IMG/VR virus record: IMGVR_UViG_3300025280_000062
Coordinates: 1-39,989 of that record
Reading direction: 5' to 3' (one strand)
DNA: 39,989 bases
Source of the DNA: a virus
This document shows positions 1-5,728 of the stretch, one piece after another. Made by a program: the position numbers and the translations under genes. Under the pieces are notes generated by a model. It was not told the DNA's origin. It searched no databases and was given only the letters and a program-made list of their open reading frames with translations. The number at the start of each line of letters is the position of its first letter. Position 1 is the stretch's first letter.

Positions 1-43
1 GTCCCCGGAAGAGCTGGGCCGCTTGATGGGGGGCCGGGCATGA
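1..43 (+). CDS. 3' end of an upstream gene (partial)
   Basis: The last 13 codons of a gene that begins outside the window read ...SPEELGRLMGGRA and stop with TGA at 41-43. The stop overlaps the ATG of the next gene (ATGA at 40-43), the typical coupled junction used throughout this genome. Too little is present to assign a function. Confidence 0.55.
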   Translation, partial: SPEELGRLMGGRA

Positions 44-201
44 GCACGTGGAGCCAGTACGAGCAGGCCGCCGCAGCCTACGATGAACAGCTGACCGAGC
101 TCACGGAAACCTACATGGGCCGGGGGTACACCCTGCCGGACGCCCACCTGAAGGCGCTCAGCGACATGGGGCCTGAGCCGGAGTTCCCCCGTGGCCAGTG
201 A
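40..201 (+). CDS. Small hypothetical protein (53 aa)
   Basis: A short reading frame starts at ATG 40 in an ATGA overlap with the preceding stop and ends at TGA 199-201, overlapping the GTG start of the nuclease gene at 191. The product begins MSTWSQYEQAAAAYDEQLTE and is acidic and probably helical, with no recognisable domain. Support comes from its fit into an overlapping chain of genes, not from homology. Function unknown. Confidence 0.5.
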   Translation: MSTWSQYEQAAAAYDEQLTELTETYMGRGYTLPDAHLKALSDMGPEPEFPRGQ

Positions 202-616
202 AGGCGCCCTCCGGGGCATGGTGGCCACCCGGGTCAAGCAGTATGACCCGGACGCCCATGTCCGGCAGGTGGAAAACGCCGCCGGGGCGGGCGACCCGGA
301 CACCTACGTCTGCAGCAAGGGCCGTTCGGTGTGGCTGGAGCTCAAGTACATGCCCCGGCCCAAACGGGCCACCACGGCGCTCAGGGGCCGCCATATACGC
401 ACGAGTCAGCTTCTGTGGGCCGCGGACCACCTGAAGGCCGGGGGCAACGTCTGGTTCCTGGTGCAGGTGGGCCGGGATTATTACTTGCTGACCCCGGCGG
501 TGGCTGCAGCCCTCAAGCACGGGCTGGCGCCGGAGGAACTGGACCGGCGGGCGAGCGTGATTTACCGGGGGCACCTACCGCCGGACATGATGGAAGACGC
601 CCTTGCGGGCGCGTAA
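191..616 (+). CDS. VRR-NUC / PD-(D/E)XK family nuclease
   Basis: A 141-residue protein with the layout of a small phage VRR-NUC nuclease. It has an N-terminal helix, then GAGDPDTYV with candidate metal ligands D35 and D37, followed by the strand VWLELKYM carrying the E50-x-K52 part of the PD-(D/E)XK motif. A helix beginning RTSQLLWAADHL and a final hydrophobic strand (VWFLVQV) match the family's later elements. Such enzymes act as structure-specific endonucleases or Holliday-junction resolvases in phage recombination and packaging; which substrate is used here cannot be seen. The start is GTG 191, which overlaps the upstream stop. A promoter for the next gene lies across its 3' end. Confidence 0.72.
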   Translation: MASEGALRGMVATRVKQYDPDAHVRQVENAAGAGDPDTYVCSKGRSVWLELKYMPRPKRATTALRGRHIRTSQLLWAADHLKAGGNVWFLVQVGRDYYLLTPAVAAALKHGLAPEELDRRASVIYRGHLPPDMMEDALAGA

Positions 617-631
617 TAGTTCCCCTAATGT
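603..631 (+). promoter_or_regulatory. Sigma70-like promoter before the 665 gene
   Basis: TTGCGG (603-608), a 17-base spacer and TAATGT (626-631) form a sigma70-type promoter. The spacer holds GTAATAGTTCC (613-623), the same motif found in the promoter at 2941-2969 and in the two large regulatory cassettes. The leader downstream (GTAGAACGTAAGAACG) also resembles that of the 2941 promoter. It would drive the 665-2919 gene group. Confidence 0.6.
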
Positions 632-664
632 GGGGGCGTAGAACGTAAGAACGAGGAGAACACT

Positions 665-1105
665 ATGCGAAATTTGAACGGCTTATTACACCCGGGCGAG
701 CGGGTGGACTGGAGTCAGTACCCATGGCGCAAGCCGCAGGAAGGCGACATCGTCCGGGCGCGGCCCCTGTTTGATTTGGACCCGCAGGACACACAGCCGG
801 ACAGCCACGTGGTGTCCCTGCTGACGGACTGTGTGGTGCGGAACCCGGCGCCCTCGGTCAACCCGGGGCTGACCCTGTTCAGCTTCTGGGACATCCACGG
901 GCACCCGCTGCCGGGGCCGGAGCGTCGGTACTCCGAGTACGAGTTCCGGCCGAGCGCCGCTTGGAGCGGGTGCTCCTACTGGGGCGAGGAGCTCTGGTAT
1001 TCCGACTGGATACCCCTGTACGCCATTAAACCGCCCCTGATAGGGGCTTACGCGGCCCGGCTGGCCCGCCGGGCGGAAATGCAACGATTGGGAGTGTACG
1101 CATGA
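665..1105 (+). CDS. Hypothetical protein, 146 aa
   Basis: First gene after the 603-631 promoter, with a good ribosome site (GAGGAGAA) before ATG 665. The product is rich in Trp, Tyr and Pro (for example PAAWSGCSYWGEELWYSDW), soluble, without membrane segments or a motif I recognise. Its stop overlaps the ATG of the next gene by four bases (ATGA, 1102-1105), suggesting translational coupling with the SSB-tailed protein. Function unknown; its position in the promoter-proximal slot suggests early expression. Confidence 0.7.
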   Translation: MRNLNGLLHPGERVDWSQYPWRKPQEGDIVRARPLFDLDPQDTQPDSHVVSLLTDCVVRNPAPSVNPGLTLFSFWDIHGHPLPGPERRYSEYEFRPSAAWSGCSYWGEELWYSDWIPLYAIKPPLIGAYAARLARRAEMQRLGVYA

Positions 1106-1398
1106 GCTTTGACAACACCAACAAGGGCGCTCTGTTTAAAAACGACAACCAAACCAACGAGCGCCAACCTAACCTCCGGGGATTCGTGAACATCGAGGGC
1201 CGGGAGTACTGGGTCAGCGGCTGGACAAAAACCGTGCAGGGCGGCCCCCGGGCCGGGCAGAAGATGATTTCCATGGCGCTGGAACCCAAGGACGACCAGC
1301 CGCCAACGTCTGCACCGGAAGGCCAGCGTCCACCGGCCCCGTCACAGGGTGGCCAGCCGCCGGAGGACGATTTCGACGATGATATCCCTTTTAACTAA
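1102..1398 (+). CDS. Small protein with SSB-like acidic C-terminal tip
   Basis: A 98-residue protein. The N-terminal half (about residues 6-62) has beta-rich sequence with GALFKND and YWVSGWTK patterns seen in small phage or plasmid proteins of the DUF736 type. The centre is a low-complexity Pro/Gln/Gly linker, and the C-terminus is EDDFDDDIPFN. The latter matches the acidic Asp-Asp-x-Ile-Pro-Phe tip with which bacterial SSB recruits its partner proteins, here followed by one extra Asn. Domain-linker-tip order is that of SSB, so a single-strand-binding or SSB-mimic role is inferred; the length is too short for a classical full OB-fold SSB plus linker. Coupled to the preceding gene by ATGA. 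Confidence 0.65.
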   Translation: MSFDNTNKGALFKNDNQTNERQPNLRGFVNIEGREYWVSGWTKTVQGGPRAGQKMISMALEPKDDQPPTSAPEGQRPPAPSQGGQPPEDDFDDDIPFN

Positions 1399-1462
1399 GT
1401 CCTTTTTAATTACCGCTCGAAGTGGTAGCCTAGCCCGGGACGTTAATCAAAGGGCGGGTACG

Positions 1463-1882
1463 ATGAAAACGTGTTTTAAGTGCGGGCAGGGTAAACCCCT
1501 GTCCCAGTTCTACAAACATAAGGGGATGGCTGATGGTCACCTTAACAAGTGCAAAGACTGTGGAAAGGCGGATGTTCGCGCCAACCGCCGAAAGAACCTC
1601 GAGTATTATCGAGCGTACGACCGGGCGCGGGGCAGCGGCCAGACGGCGGAGTACCGTAAGCAGTACGCCCGCGCCTACCCAAACAAGGCCCGGGCGCATC
1701 GGAAGGTGGCTTACCACCTGCGGGCAGGGAACTTACACCCGGAACCCTGCGAGGTCTGCGGGGCCGTGGAACACGTTCACGCCCATCACGATGACTACCT
1801 GCAACCACTTAACGTCCGATGGCTGTGCGCCGCGCATCATCGGGAATGGCACGACAAACACGGGCCGGGGGCCAACCCCTGA
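1463..1882 (+). CDS. HNH endonuclease with N-terminal zinc finger
   Basis: A 139-residue protein from ATG 1463. The N-terminal part has two CxxC knuckles (C4/C7 and C30/C33) forming a zinc finger, the middle is a basic helical region, and the C-terminal part is an HNH domain: C96/C99, the H106-A-H108-H109-D segment, N117 and C122-x2-HH-x3-H. This is the usual plan of phage-borne free-standing HNH (homing-type) nucleases. An upstream in-frame ATG at 1349 lies inside the SSB-tip gene and is less likely. About 65 intergenic bases precede it, containing a short stem (ACCGC/GTGGT) and no clear promoter. It may be a recent selfish insertion. Confidence 0.85.
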   Translation: MKTCFKCGQGKPLSQFYKHKGMADGHLNKCKDCGKADVRANRRKNLEYYRAYDRARGSGQTAEYRKQYARAYPNKARAHRKVAYHLRAGNLHPEPCEVCGAVEHVHAHHDDYLQPLNVRWLCAAHHREWHDKHGPGANP

Positions 1883-1888
1883 AGCGTT

Positions 1889-2104
1889 ATGACAGTATCA
1901 GCCAAACAACGCCGGAAGGTGGTTCTGAAGGGCTTGCGGACCCCCATCGAGTGGCAGTGCGCCCATGAGATGGTGGGTCACGCGGAACCCGGGCAGCGCA
2001 TCACCATCGAGTTCGAAACCCCCGACGGGCCGCTGGCCTTGCAGGTGCAACCAGTGGGGCAGGAGAAGCTCGTTATCAGCAAAACCAAGAGGCAACCGAC
2101 ATGA
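1889..2104 (+). CDS. Hypothetical protein, 71 aa
   Basis: A small basic N-terminus (MTVSAKQRRKVVLKGLR) is followed by a beta-rich segment containing RITIEFETPDGPLALQV. No known domain is recognised. It starts seven bases after the HNH gene and ends in an ATGA overlap with the next gene, so it belongs to the same transcription unit. Function unknown. Confidence 0.6.
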   Translation: MTVSAKQRRKVVLKGLRTPIEWQCAHEMVGHAEPGQRITIEFETPDGPLALQVQPVGQEKLVISKTKRQPT

Positions 2105-2340
2105 GCAAAACCACACCCGTCCAAACCCTGCGAAACATGACGTGCGACGAGCTGGCGGATCACGTATCCATGGGCGGCAACTTGCCCGCCAGCGCTTACC
2201 GGCACCTCGCGACGCTGGTGGAGGACATCAACCATACGGCGGAAAACCGGGCGGCGGGCAACGACCGCACCTTGGACACTGTCGAAGATTTAACGGGCCG
2301 CCCGCTGGCGGGCTGGCTACCACCGGAGGAGGATGTATGA
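2101..2340 (+). CDS. Hypothetical protein, 79 aa
   Basis: A helical, acidic 79-residue protein whose start and stop both lie in ATGA overlaps with its neighbours (2101 and 2337-2340), which is strong support that it is translated. A GGAGGA ribosome site for the next gene lies at its 3' end. No motif is recognised. Confidence 0.65.
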   Translation: MSKTTPVQTLRNMTCDELADHVSMGGNLPASAYRHLATLVEDINHTAENRAAGNDRTLDTVEDLTGRPLAGWLPPEEDV

Positions 2341-2603
2341 CCGGCACCACACCGAAAACGCCCCCGGCCCGCTACCGGGGGCAAACCGGGCGGGACTTCA
2401 TCGATGATTTTGAGGACGCACACCCGCCGGAGGAGTTCCGGGGCGCGATGCGCTTTAACGTGGGCAAGTACACCCGCCGGGCGGGTAAGAAGGGGGACGT
2501 TATCGAGGACATCGATAAAATCATCGACTACTGCGAGCGGTGGAAAGCCTTTGAGCGGGGGCTGGTGGCGCCCCGCCCGGCAGGGGGTGATGATGGCGGG
2601 TAA
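2337..2603 (+). CDS. DUF3310 family protein
   Basis: An 88-residue protein matching the short DUF3310 domain (PF11753) common in phages. The diagnostic stretch is EEFRGAMRFNVGKYTRRAGKK followed by an acidic helix (EDIDKIIDYCERW). This family includes the nucleotide-kinase-like part of T7 gp1.7, and annotations as nucleotide kinase derive from that; a kinase function is not demonstrated by this sequence. The start at ATG 2337 was chosen because it overlaps the upstream stop (ATGA) and follows GGAGGAGG; the longer upstream frame overlaps three genes. Confidence 0.8.
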   Translation: MTGTTPKTPPARYRGQTGRDFIDDFEDAHPPEEFRGAMRFNVGKYTRRAGKKGDVIEDIDKIIDYCERWKAFERGLVAPRPAGGDDGG

Positions 2604-2919
2604 ACGCTGGACGCGCGAGGAGGACGCGGTGCTCCACCAGCTTGCCGGGGTTAAGACCTCGGAGGAAATCGGCTTAATACTGGGCCGCACCCGGGACGGG
2701 GTGCGGCACCGGATCAACAAGCTGGGGCTCGTTGGGTACTTATGCGGGGAGCACCACTGGGCCAGCAAGCTGGACAACACCCGGGCCGCCATGGTCCACG
2801 CCCTGTTCGATGCAGGGTTCACCACCATGGAGGTCCACCGGATGTTCAACGAGCCACTGGGGGTCACGTATGGCTACCTCGGTCAGATTAAGTGCGCCCG
2901 CTACCGGAAAGCGAAATAG
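2590..2919 (+). CDS. Myb/SANT-like DNA-binding protein
   Basis: A 109-residue protein beginning MMAGKRWTREEDAVLHQ. Residues 6-50 have the Myb/SANT pattern: a Trp-initiated first helix, EED, then a recognition helix ending in RTRDGVRHRINKLGL. The C-terminal half has a second helical region around DNTRAAMVHALFDAGFTTMEV that could be another helix-turn-helix. A candidate DNA-binding regulator. It overlaps the DUF3310 gene by 14 bases; ATG 2590 or 2593 are both possible. The next gene has its own promoter. Confidence 0.65.
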   Translation: MMAGKRWTREEDAVLHQLAGVKTSEEIGLILGRTRDGVRHRINKLGLVGYLCGEHHWASKLDNTRAAMVHALFDAGFTTMEVHRMFNEPLGVTYGYLGQIKCARYRKAK

Positions 2920-2940
2920 CGCGGATTTATGCTTCGGGGG

Positions 2941-2975
2941 TTGCGTTCGCGTAATTGTTCCACTATATTGGGAAC
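2941..2975 (+). promoter_or_regulatory. Sigma70-like promoter with overlapping inverted repeat
   Basis: TTGCGT (2941-2946), exactly 17 bases, then TATATT (2964-2969) make a convincing sigma70 promoter. GTTCC (2957-2961) and GGAAC (2971-2975) form an inverted repeat straddling the -10 box, a geometry expected of a repressor operator. GTAATTGTTCC (2951-2961) is shared with the 603-631 promoter. It drives the 3008-4776 gene group. Confidence 0.72.
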
Positions 2976-3007
2976 CGTAGAAAGCAAGAACGCAGAAGGA
3001 GCACAAC

Positions 3008-3448
3008 ATGATCGAGGATATTGGCAAGGCCCCCATCGCCCCGCAAGACGTACCACGGGGCCGCCCGAATTGCGGTGTCGTGGCGCTGGCCCACTTTACC
3101 GACCAGCCCTACGCCCGGGTTGAGCGCTTTATTGGTAAACGCCGGTCAAGCCGCTGGCGGGGCGTCAGCAACCGGCTGGACTACGCCGCATTCTTTGCCC
3201 GGATTGGCCTGCCGGTGGTGCGGGGCCGGGGCAAGGACCACGGCGAGGGCGAAACCCTGCTGCAGTGGGTCAACCACCACGCGCAGCCCGGGCGCCGGTA
3301 CATGGTGATCACCACGGGTCACGCTCAGGTGGTTTACGACGGCAAGGTCCTGGACCAGCACGACGGCGAGATGGTGCCGGTGGAGCGCTTCCACTGGAAG
3401 CGGAAGCGGGTGCGGTCTTGGTACATGGTCGACGGGGAGGAAGCGTAA
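3008..3448 (+). CDS. Papain-like cysteine protease-fold protein (C39-like)
   Basis: A 146-residue cytoplasmic protein directly behind the strong promoter at 2941. The N-terminal RPNCGVVALAHFT places C22 at the start of a helix, as in papain-like and C39 peptidases. GHAQVVYDG gives H105 on a strand, and VLDQ gives D117 at the expected spacing, completing a Cys-His-Asp set. No secretion signal or ABC-transporter fusion is present, so this is not a bacteriocin exporter. Similar small phage proteins exist and are of unknown substrate; cleavage or modification of a host protein is only an inference. Ribosome site AGAAGGAG before ATG 3008; stop overlaps the next start (TAATG). Confidence 0.6.
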   Translation: MIEDIGKAPIAPQDVPRGRPNCGVVALAHFTDQPYARVERFIGKRRSSRWRGVSNRLDYAAFFARIGLPVVRGRGKDHGEGETLLQWVNHHAQPGRRYMVITTGHAQVVYDGKVLDQHDGEMVPVERFHWKRKRVRSWYMVDGEEA

Positions 3449-3669
3449 TGAGCCAGCACACCACCTCCTGGACCGTGGCCATGGCGGTCATTCAGTGGCA
3501 GCTTGCCAAACCGGGGACGCACGTCCCCACCGTGGCCCGGGCAACCGGGCTGTCCGCCGCAACCGTGCGGCGCTGGCGGGACAACCCGCCCAAGACCCGC
3601 CCGGGCATACCGACGTTCGTGGCGCTGGCGGGCTACTACGACATGACAATCAGCTTTGAATGGGAGTGA
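3448..3669 (+). CDS. Small helix-turn-helix protein A (73 aa)
   Basis: A 73-residue protein starting at ATG 3448 in a TAATG overlap with the upstream stop. Residues about 28-45 (VPTVARATGLSAATVRRWRD) are a clear helix-turn-helix. The following GIPTFVALAGYYDM is echoed in the protein at 3996 (LAVAGYSALKV), so the two are probably paralogues. No effector domain is present, which suggests a small DNA-binding regulator. Confidence 0.65.
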   Translation: MSQHTTSWTVAMAVIQWQLAKPGTHVPTVARATGLSAATVRRWRDNPPKTRPGIPTFVALAGYYDMTISFEWE

Positions 3670-3673
3670 TACC

Positions 3674-3994
3674 ATGAGCGACAAAACAACAGCCTCTGAG
3701 GCCCGCATTATTCGAGACGAGTGGTGGGACGAGGTGCAGCTCGCCCTGACTACCTTGTACGCACTGGCACCGCTGGAGCACCCGAACAGCCCGTGCCTCA
3801 GTGTGGCGGTGGGCACCGGGCTGGACCCGGAGACTGGGGGCACCATCCCGGCCTGCCGGGGCAAGGTAGCCGGGCCGGACAACGAAGTGAAAGGTTTTAG
3901 CGCCAACCCAACGAAGGAAGGGCTGGCGGTGATGCAAGAGGTTCGGGGTGTGCTGGAGCAACGACTGGCCGCCGCAACCGGGGAGGTTCACTGA
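3674..3994 (+). CDS. Hypothetical protein, 106 aa
   Basis: An acidic, soluble 106-residue protein. The start at ATG 3674 follows GGGAGTGAT, the overlapping stop region of the previous gene; a TTG 18 bases upstream is less likely. It contains two predicted helical ends and a loop-rich centre (VGTGLDPETGGTIPACRGK). It is not recognisably a helix-turn-helix protein although it lies between two that are. Function unknown. Confidence 0.6.
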   Translation: MSDKTTASEARIIRDEWWDEVQLALTTLYALAPLEHPNSPCLSVAVGTGLDPETGGTIPACRGKVAGPDNEVKGFSANPTKEGLAVMQEVRGVLEQRLAAATGEVH

Positions 3995-3995
3995 C

Positions 3996-4394
3996 ATGGA
4001 TAACCTTGTTGACTACATCCGCAACCACACGGGGCTCACTGTGACGGCCTTTGCCGAGGCCATTGGCCGGGACCGGCAGACCGTGCGGAACTGGTGGGAC
4101 AATCAGGACCCCCTTCTACGGCTCGCTGTGGCGGGCTACAGTGCCCTGAAGGTGAAACCCGGCCAATGGTACTACCCGGGGGCGTTGGACGGGCCTGTGG
4201 TTGTCCACGGGCCGTATTTAGTGGACTTGCTGGAGGAGGCCGAACACGCGGGGCACACCCTGCAGTTCTTGGCCGGGCACCTTGAGGGCCGGATGGGCGA
4301 CGGGGCACTGGCGGAAATGGAGTGCAATGGCCGCGACACCGCGGAAGCCGTAAACCTTGTGACAGGTGGGAGGGAGATTGGTGATGAACAATAA
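3996..4394 (+). CDS. Helix-turn-helix protein B (132 aa)
   Basis: A 132-residue protein from ATG 3996, immediately after the previous stop. Residues about 13-35 (LTVTAFAEAIGRDRQTVRNW) form a Cro/XRE-like helix-turn-helix, followed by LAVAGYSALKV, the same trailer as in helix-turn-helix protein A. The C-terminal two thirds (from about residue 50) are acidic and helical, possibly a dimerisation or partner domain. Candidate regulator of the nearby control regions. It overlaps the next gene by 11 bases. Confidence 0.65.
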   Translation: MDNLVDYIRNHTGLTVTAFAEAIGRDRQTVRNWWDNQDPLLRLAVAGYSALKVKPGQWYYPGALDGPVVVHGPYLVDLLEEAEHAGHTLQFLAGHLEGRMGDGALAEMECNGRDTAEAVNLVTGGREIGDEQ

Positions 4395-4776
4395 ATTCGG
4401 TATTACCCGGTTCACGCTGGCGCTGATTGGCCGTCATGCCCCCTTGCTGGACCCGGCACAGGTGGCCGCCATCCGCGGGGTGGACGTGCCGACGCTGGAC
4501 CAGTGGTGCAACGGGCTGGACGACGGGGAGCAGCTTGCAGAGTTCGTGGTGTGGCTGCAGGACCGTCAGGCGGATATGCGGGCGCTGCTGTACCTTGAGC
4601 AAAAACCCGGGGAACTGGAAGCAGGGTACGAGCGGCTGAAGGTGGCTTACCGGGAAACCCCCGTGGGGGACCGGCTGGAAGTGCCCTTGCCGGGCGGGCA
4701 CCGGGTGCGGAACGCGCAGGATGCCGCCGCCCGTGTTATTGGGCTTGCAGTGGGGCGGGGTCGCGGTGTAAGTTAA
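4384..4776 (+). CDS. Helix-turn-helix-like protein C (130 aa)
   Basis: A 130-residue protein from ATG 4384 (ribosome site GGAGGGAG). Residues about 23-42 (LDPAQVAAIRGVDVPTLDQW) look like a degenerate helix-turn-helix, and the rest is helical with a basic C-terminus (AVGRGRGVS). It is the last gene before the large non-coding region at 4777-5194 and its transcript would end at the terminator at 4822-4860. Function as a regulator is inferred from fold and position only. Confidence 0.55.
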   Translation: MNNKFGITRFTLALIGRHAPLLDPAQVAAIRGVDVPTLDQWCNGLDDGEQLAEFVVWLQDRQADMRALLYLEQKPGELEAGYERLKVAYRETPVGDRLEVPLPGGHRVRNAQDAAARVIGLAVGRGRGVS

Positions 4777-4804
4777 GGGCCATTGGAGAAAACCCCTTAG
4801 AAAA

Positions 4805-5079
4805 CAGTGTACTAGCCATTAGGCCATTCGGAGTCTATTCGACTGCGAATGGCCTTTTTTGTGCGTAAAAACAACACGTTACGCGGGTTAATTTGCCTTA
4901 CACGTGCGCGGGGGTTATGAAAACAAAAAACAAAACACCCGAGGTCGTGCAATATCGCGAATATGCGAATATAGTTAAGCAAAAACAAGGACTTACGTGT
5001 ATTCGTGGTTGTATTAGCCATTAGCAGGAGTAATAGTTCCAGGAAAAACAGGAACTTATAAATGCCTTTCCAACGCGGG
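4805..5079 (+). repeat. Regulatory cassette, copy A (repeat of 24092-24368)
   Basis: This AT-rich non-coding segment is colinear with 24092-24368. Shared anchors at equal or nearly equal spacing are CAGTG, CCATTAG (4816), a terminator with GCGAATGG in the 3' arm, CCTTACACGTGCGCGGGGG (4896), the 20-base GCGAATATGCGAATATAGTT (4957-4976), CTTACGTGTATTCGTG (4992-5007), CCATTAG (5018), GTAAT(A)..TTCC (5030) and CCTTTCCAACGCGGG (5065-5079). Spacing from the 20-mer to the last block is 108 bases in both copies. The rest of the 4777-5194 gap is the promoter at 5090 and the leader of terS. No credible gene lies here. Confidence 0.85.
4822..4860 (+). terminator. Rho-independent terminator after the early accessory block
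   Basis: GGCCATTCG (4822-4830) pairs with CGAATGGCC (4846-4854). An inner AGTC/GACT stem extends the helix around a TATTC loop, and six T residues follow (4855-4860). It ends transcription of the 3008-4776 group and insulates the structural operon. Confidence 0.9.
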
Positions 5080-5089
5080 CTTTAAATGC

Positions 5090-5118
5090 TTGCACTGGTT
5101 ATTGTTTTTCAGTATACG
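5090..5118 (+). promoter_or_regulatory. Sigma70-like promoter of the structural operon
   Basis: TTGCAC (5090-5095), a 17-base spacer and TATACG (5113-5118) form a good sigma70-type promoter about 75 bases upstream of terS. It lies just downstream of cassette copy A. A second possibility inside the cassette is TTGCCT (4893) with TATGAA (4916) at 17-base spacing. Confidence 0.6.
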
Positions 5119-5194
5119 CGCGCACGCGCAAGGGGCCGGGCGCTACCCTGTACCCTGTCCAGCCTGTATACTGCAGGGCAAAGGAGGAAGCACT

Positions 5195-5728
5195 ATGGCA
5201 ACCAAGAAACAACCGGACCGGGTGGCCAAGAAGCGGGCGGAGCGGAGCACCCTGCCGGGGTCCCCTGTTCCCAAGAGCGAGCGCATACCGCTGAAGCGGG
5301 GCCGGCCGAGCACCTGTACGCCCGCCGTATGCGACGAGGCCCGCTGGTACATGCAGGGCGGCTGGAAGCTGGTGGGTGACGTCATTCCGTCCATTGTGGG
5401 TATGGCCTGCGAGGTGGGCATACCGGAGACGCAGGTGTACGAGTGGGCGCGTATAAACGACGATTTTTCCCAGATAATTAAGGGCATCAAGGCGGAGCAG
5501 CAACGGGTACTCCTGTCCGGCGGCGCCAGCGGCAAGTTGAACAGCACCATCACGAAGCTCCTGCTAGGCAAACACGGCTACCACGAGAAGGTGGATTCCA
5601 GCATCACCAACCCGGACGGCAGCATGACCCCGCAGCCCACCACCATCAACATCAAGGGCCGTGGCCCCGGTGGCAAAAACGACAACCCCCGGGCGGGCTG
5701 GCACGTGGACCGCGACGGCGATGACTGA
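5195..5728 (+). CDS. terS: Terminase small subunit
   Basis: A 177-residue protein just before terL. A basic N-terminus (KKRAERS, KRGRPST) is followed by a helix-turn-helix region (residues about 60-90: IVGMACEVGIPETQVYEWAR) and the family signature GKLNSTITKLLLGKHGYHEKV, known from terminase small subunits of the gp3 DNA-packaging type (PF16677-like). It would recognise the packaging site and assemble as a ring with TerL. ATG 5195 was chosen over the longer frame because AAAGGAGGAAG lies at ideal distance and the extra upstream residues come from the leader. It overlaps terL by eight bases. Confidence 0.88.
   Translation: MATKKQPDRVAKKRAERSTLPGSPVPKSERIPLKRGRPSTCTPAVCDEARWYMQGGWKLVGDVIPSIVGMACEVGIPETQVYEWARINDDFSQIIKGIKAEQQRVLLSGGASGKLNSTITKLLLGKHGYHEKVDSSITNPDGSMTPQPTTINIKGRGPGGKNDNPRAGWHVDRDGDD

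Noticed and set aside
1102-1131. FDNTNKG peptide shared by the SSB-tip protein start and the end of the scaffold protein (about 10470-10497)
   Set aside because: Seven residues only, with different codons and unrelated surroundings; most likely coincidence.
4957-4976. Tandem repeats considered as a CRISPR array or attachment site
   Set aside because: Two 8-base units without spacers are not a CRISPR array, and there is no integrase to suggest an attachment site.
4812-5021. Minus-strand 69-codon ORF in cassette A
   Set aside because: It overlaps the terminator and repeated blocks, has no ribosome site, and is not kept in cassette B, so the region is regulatory, not coding.
4777-5194. tRNA or other structured RNA gene in the non-coding gaps
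   Set aside because: No cloverleaf or tRNA-like T-loop sequence was seen here or at 24030-24460; the hairpins are explained as terminators.
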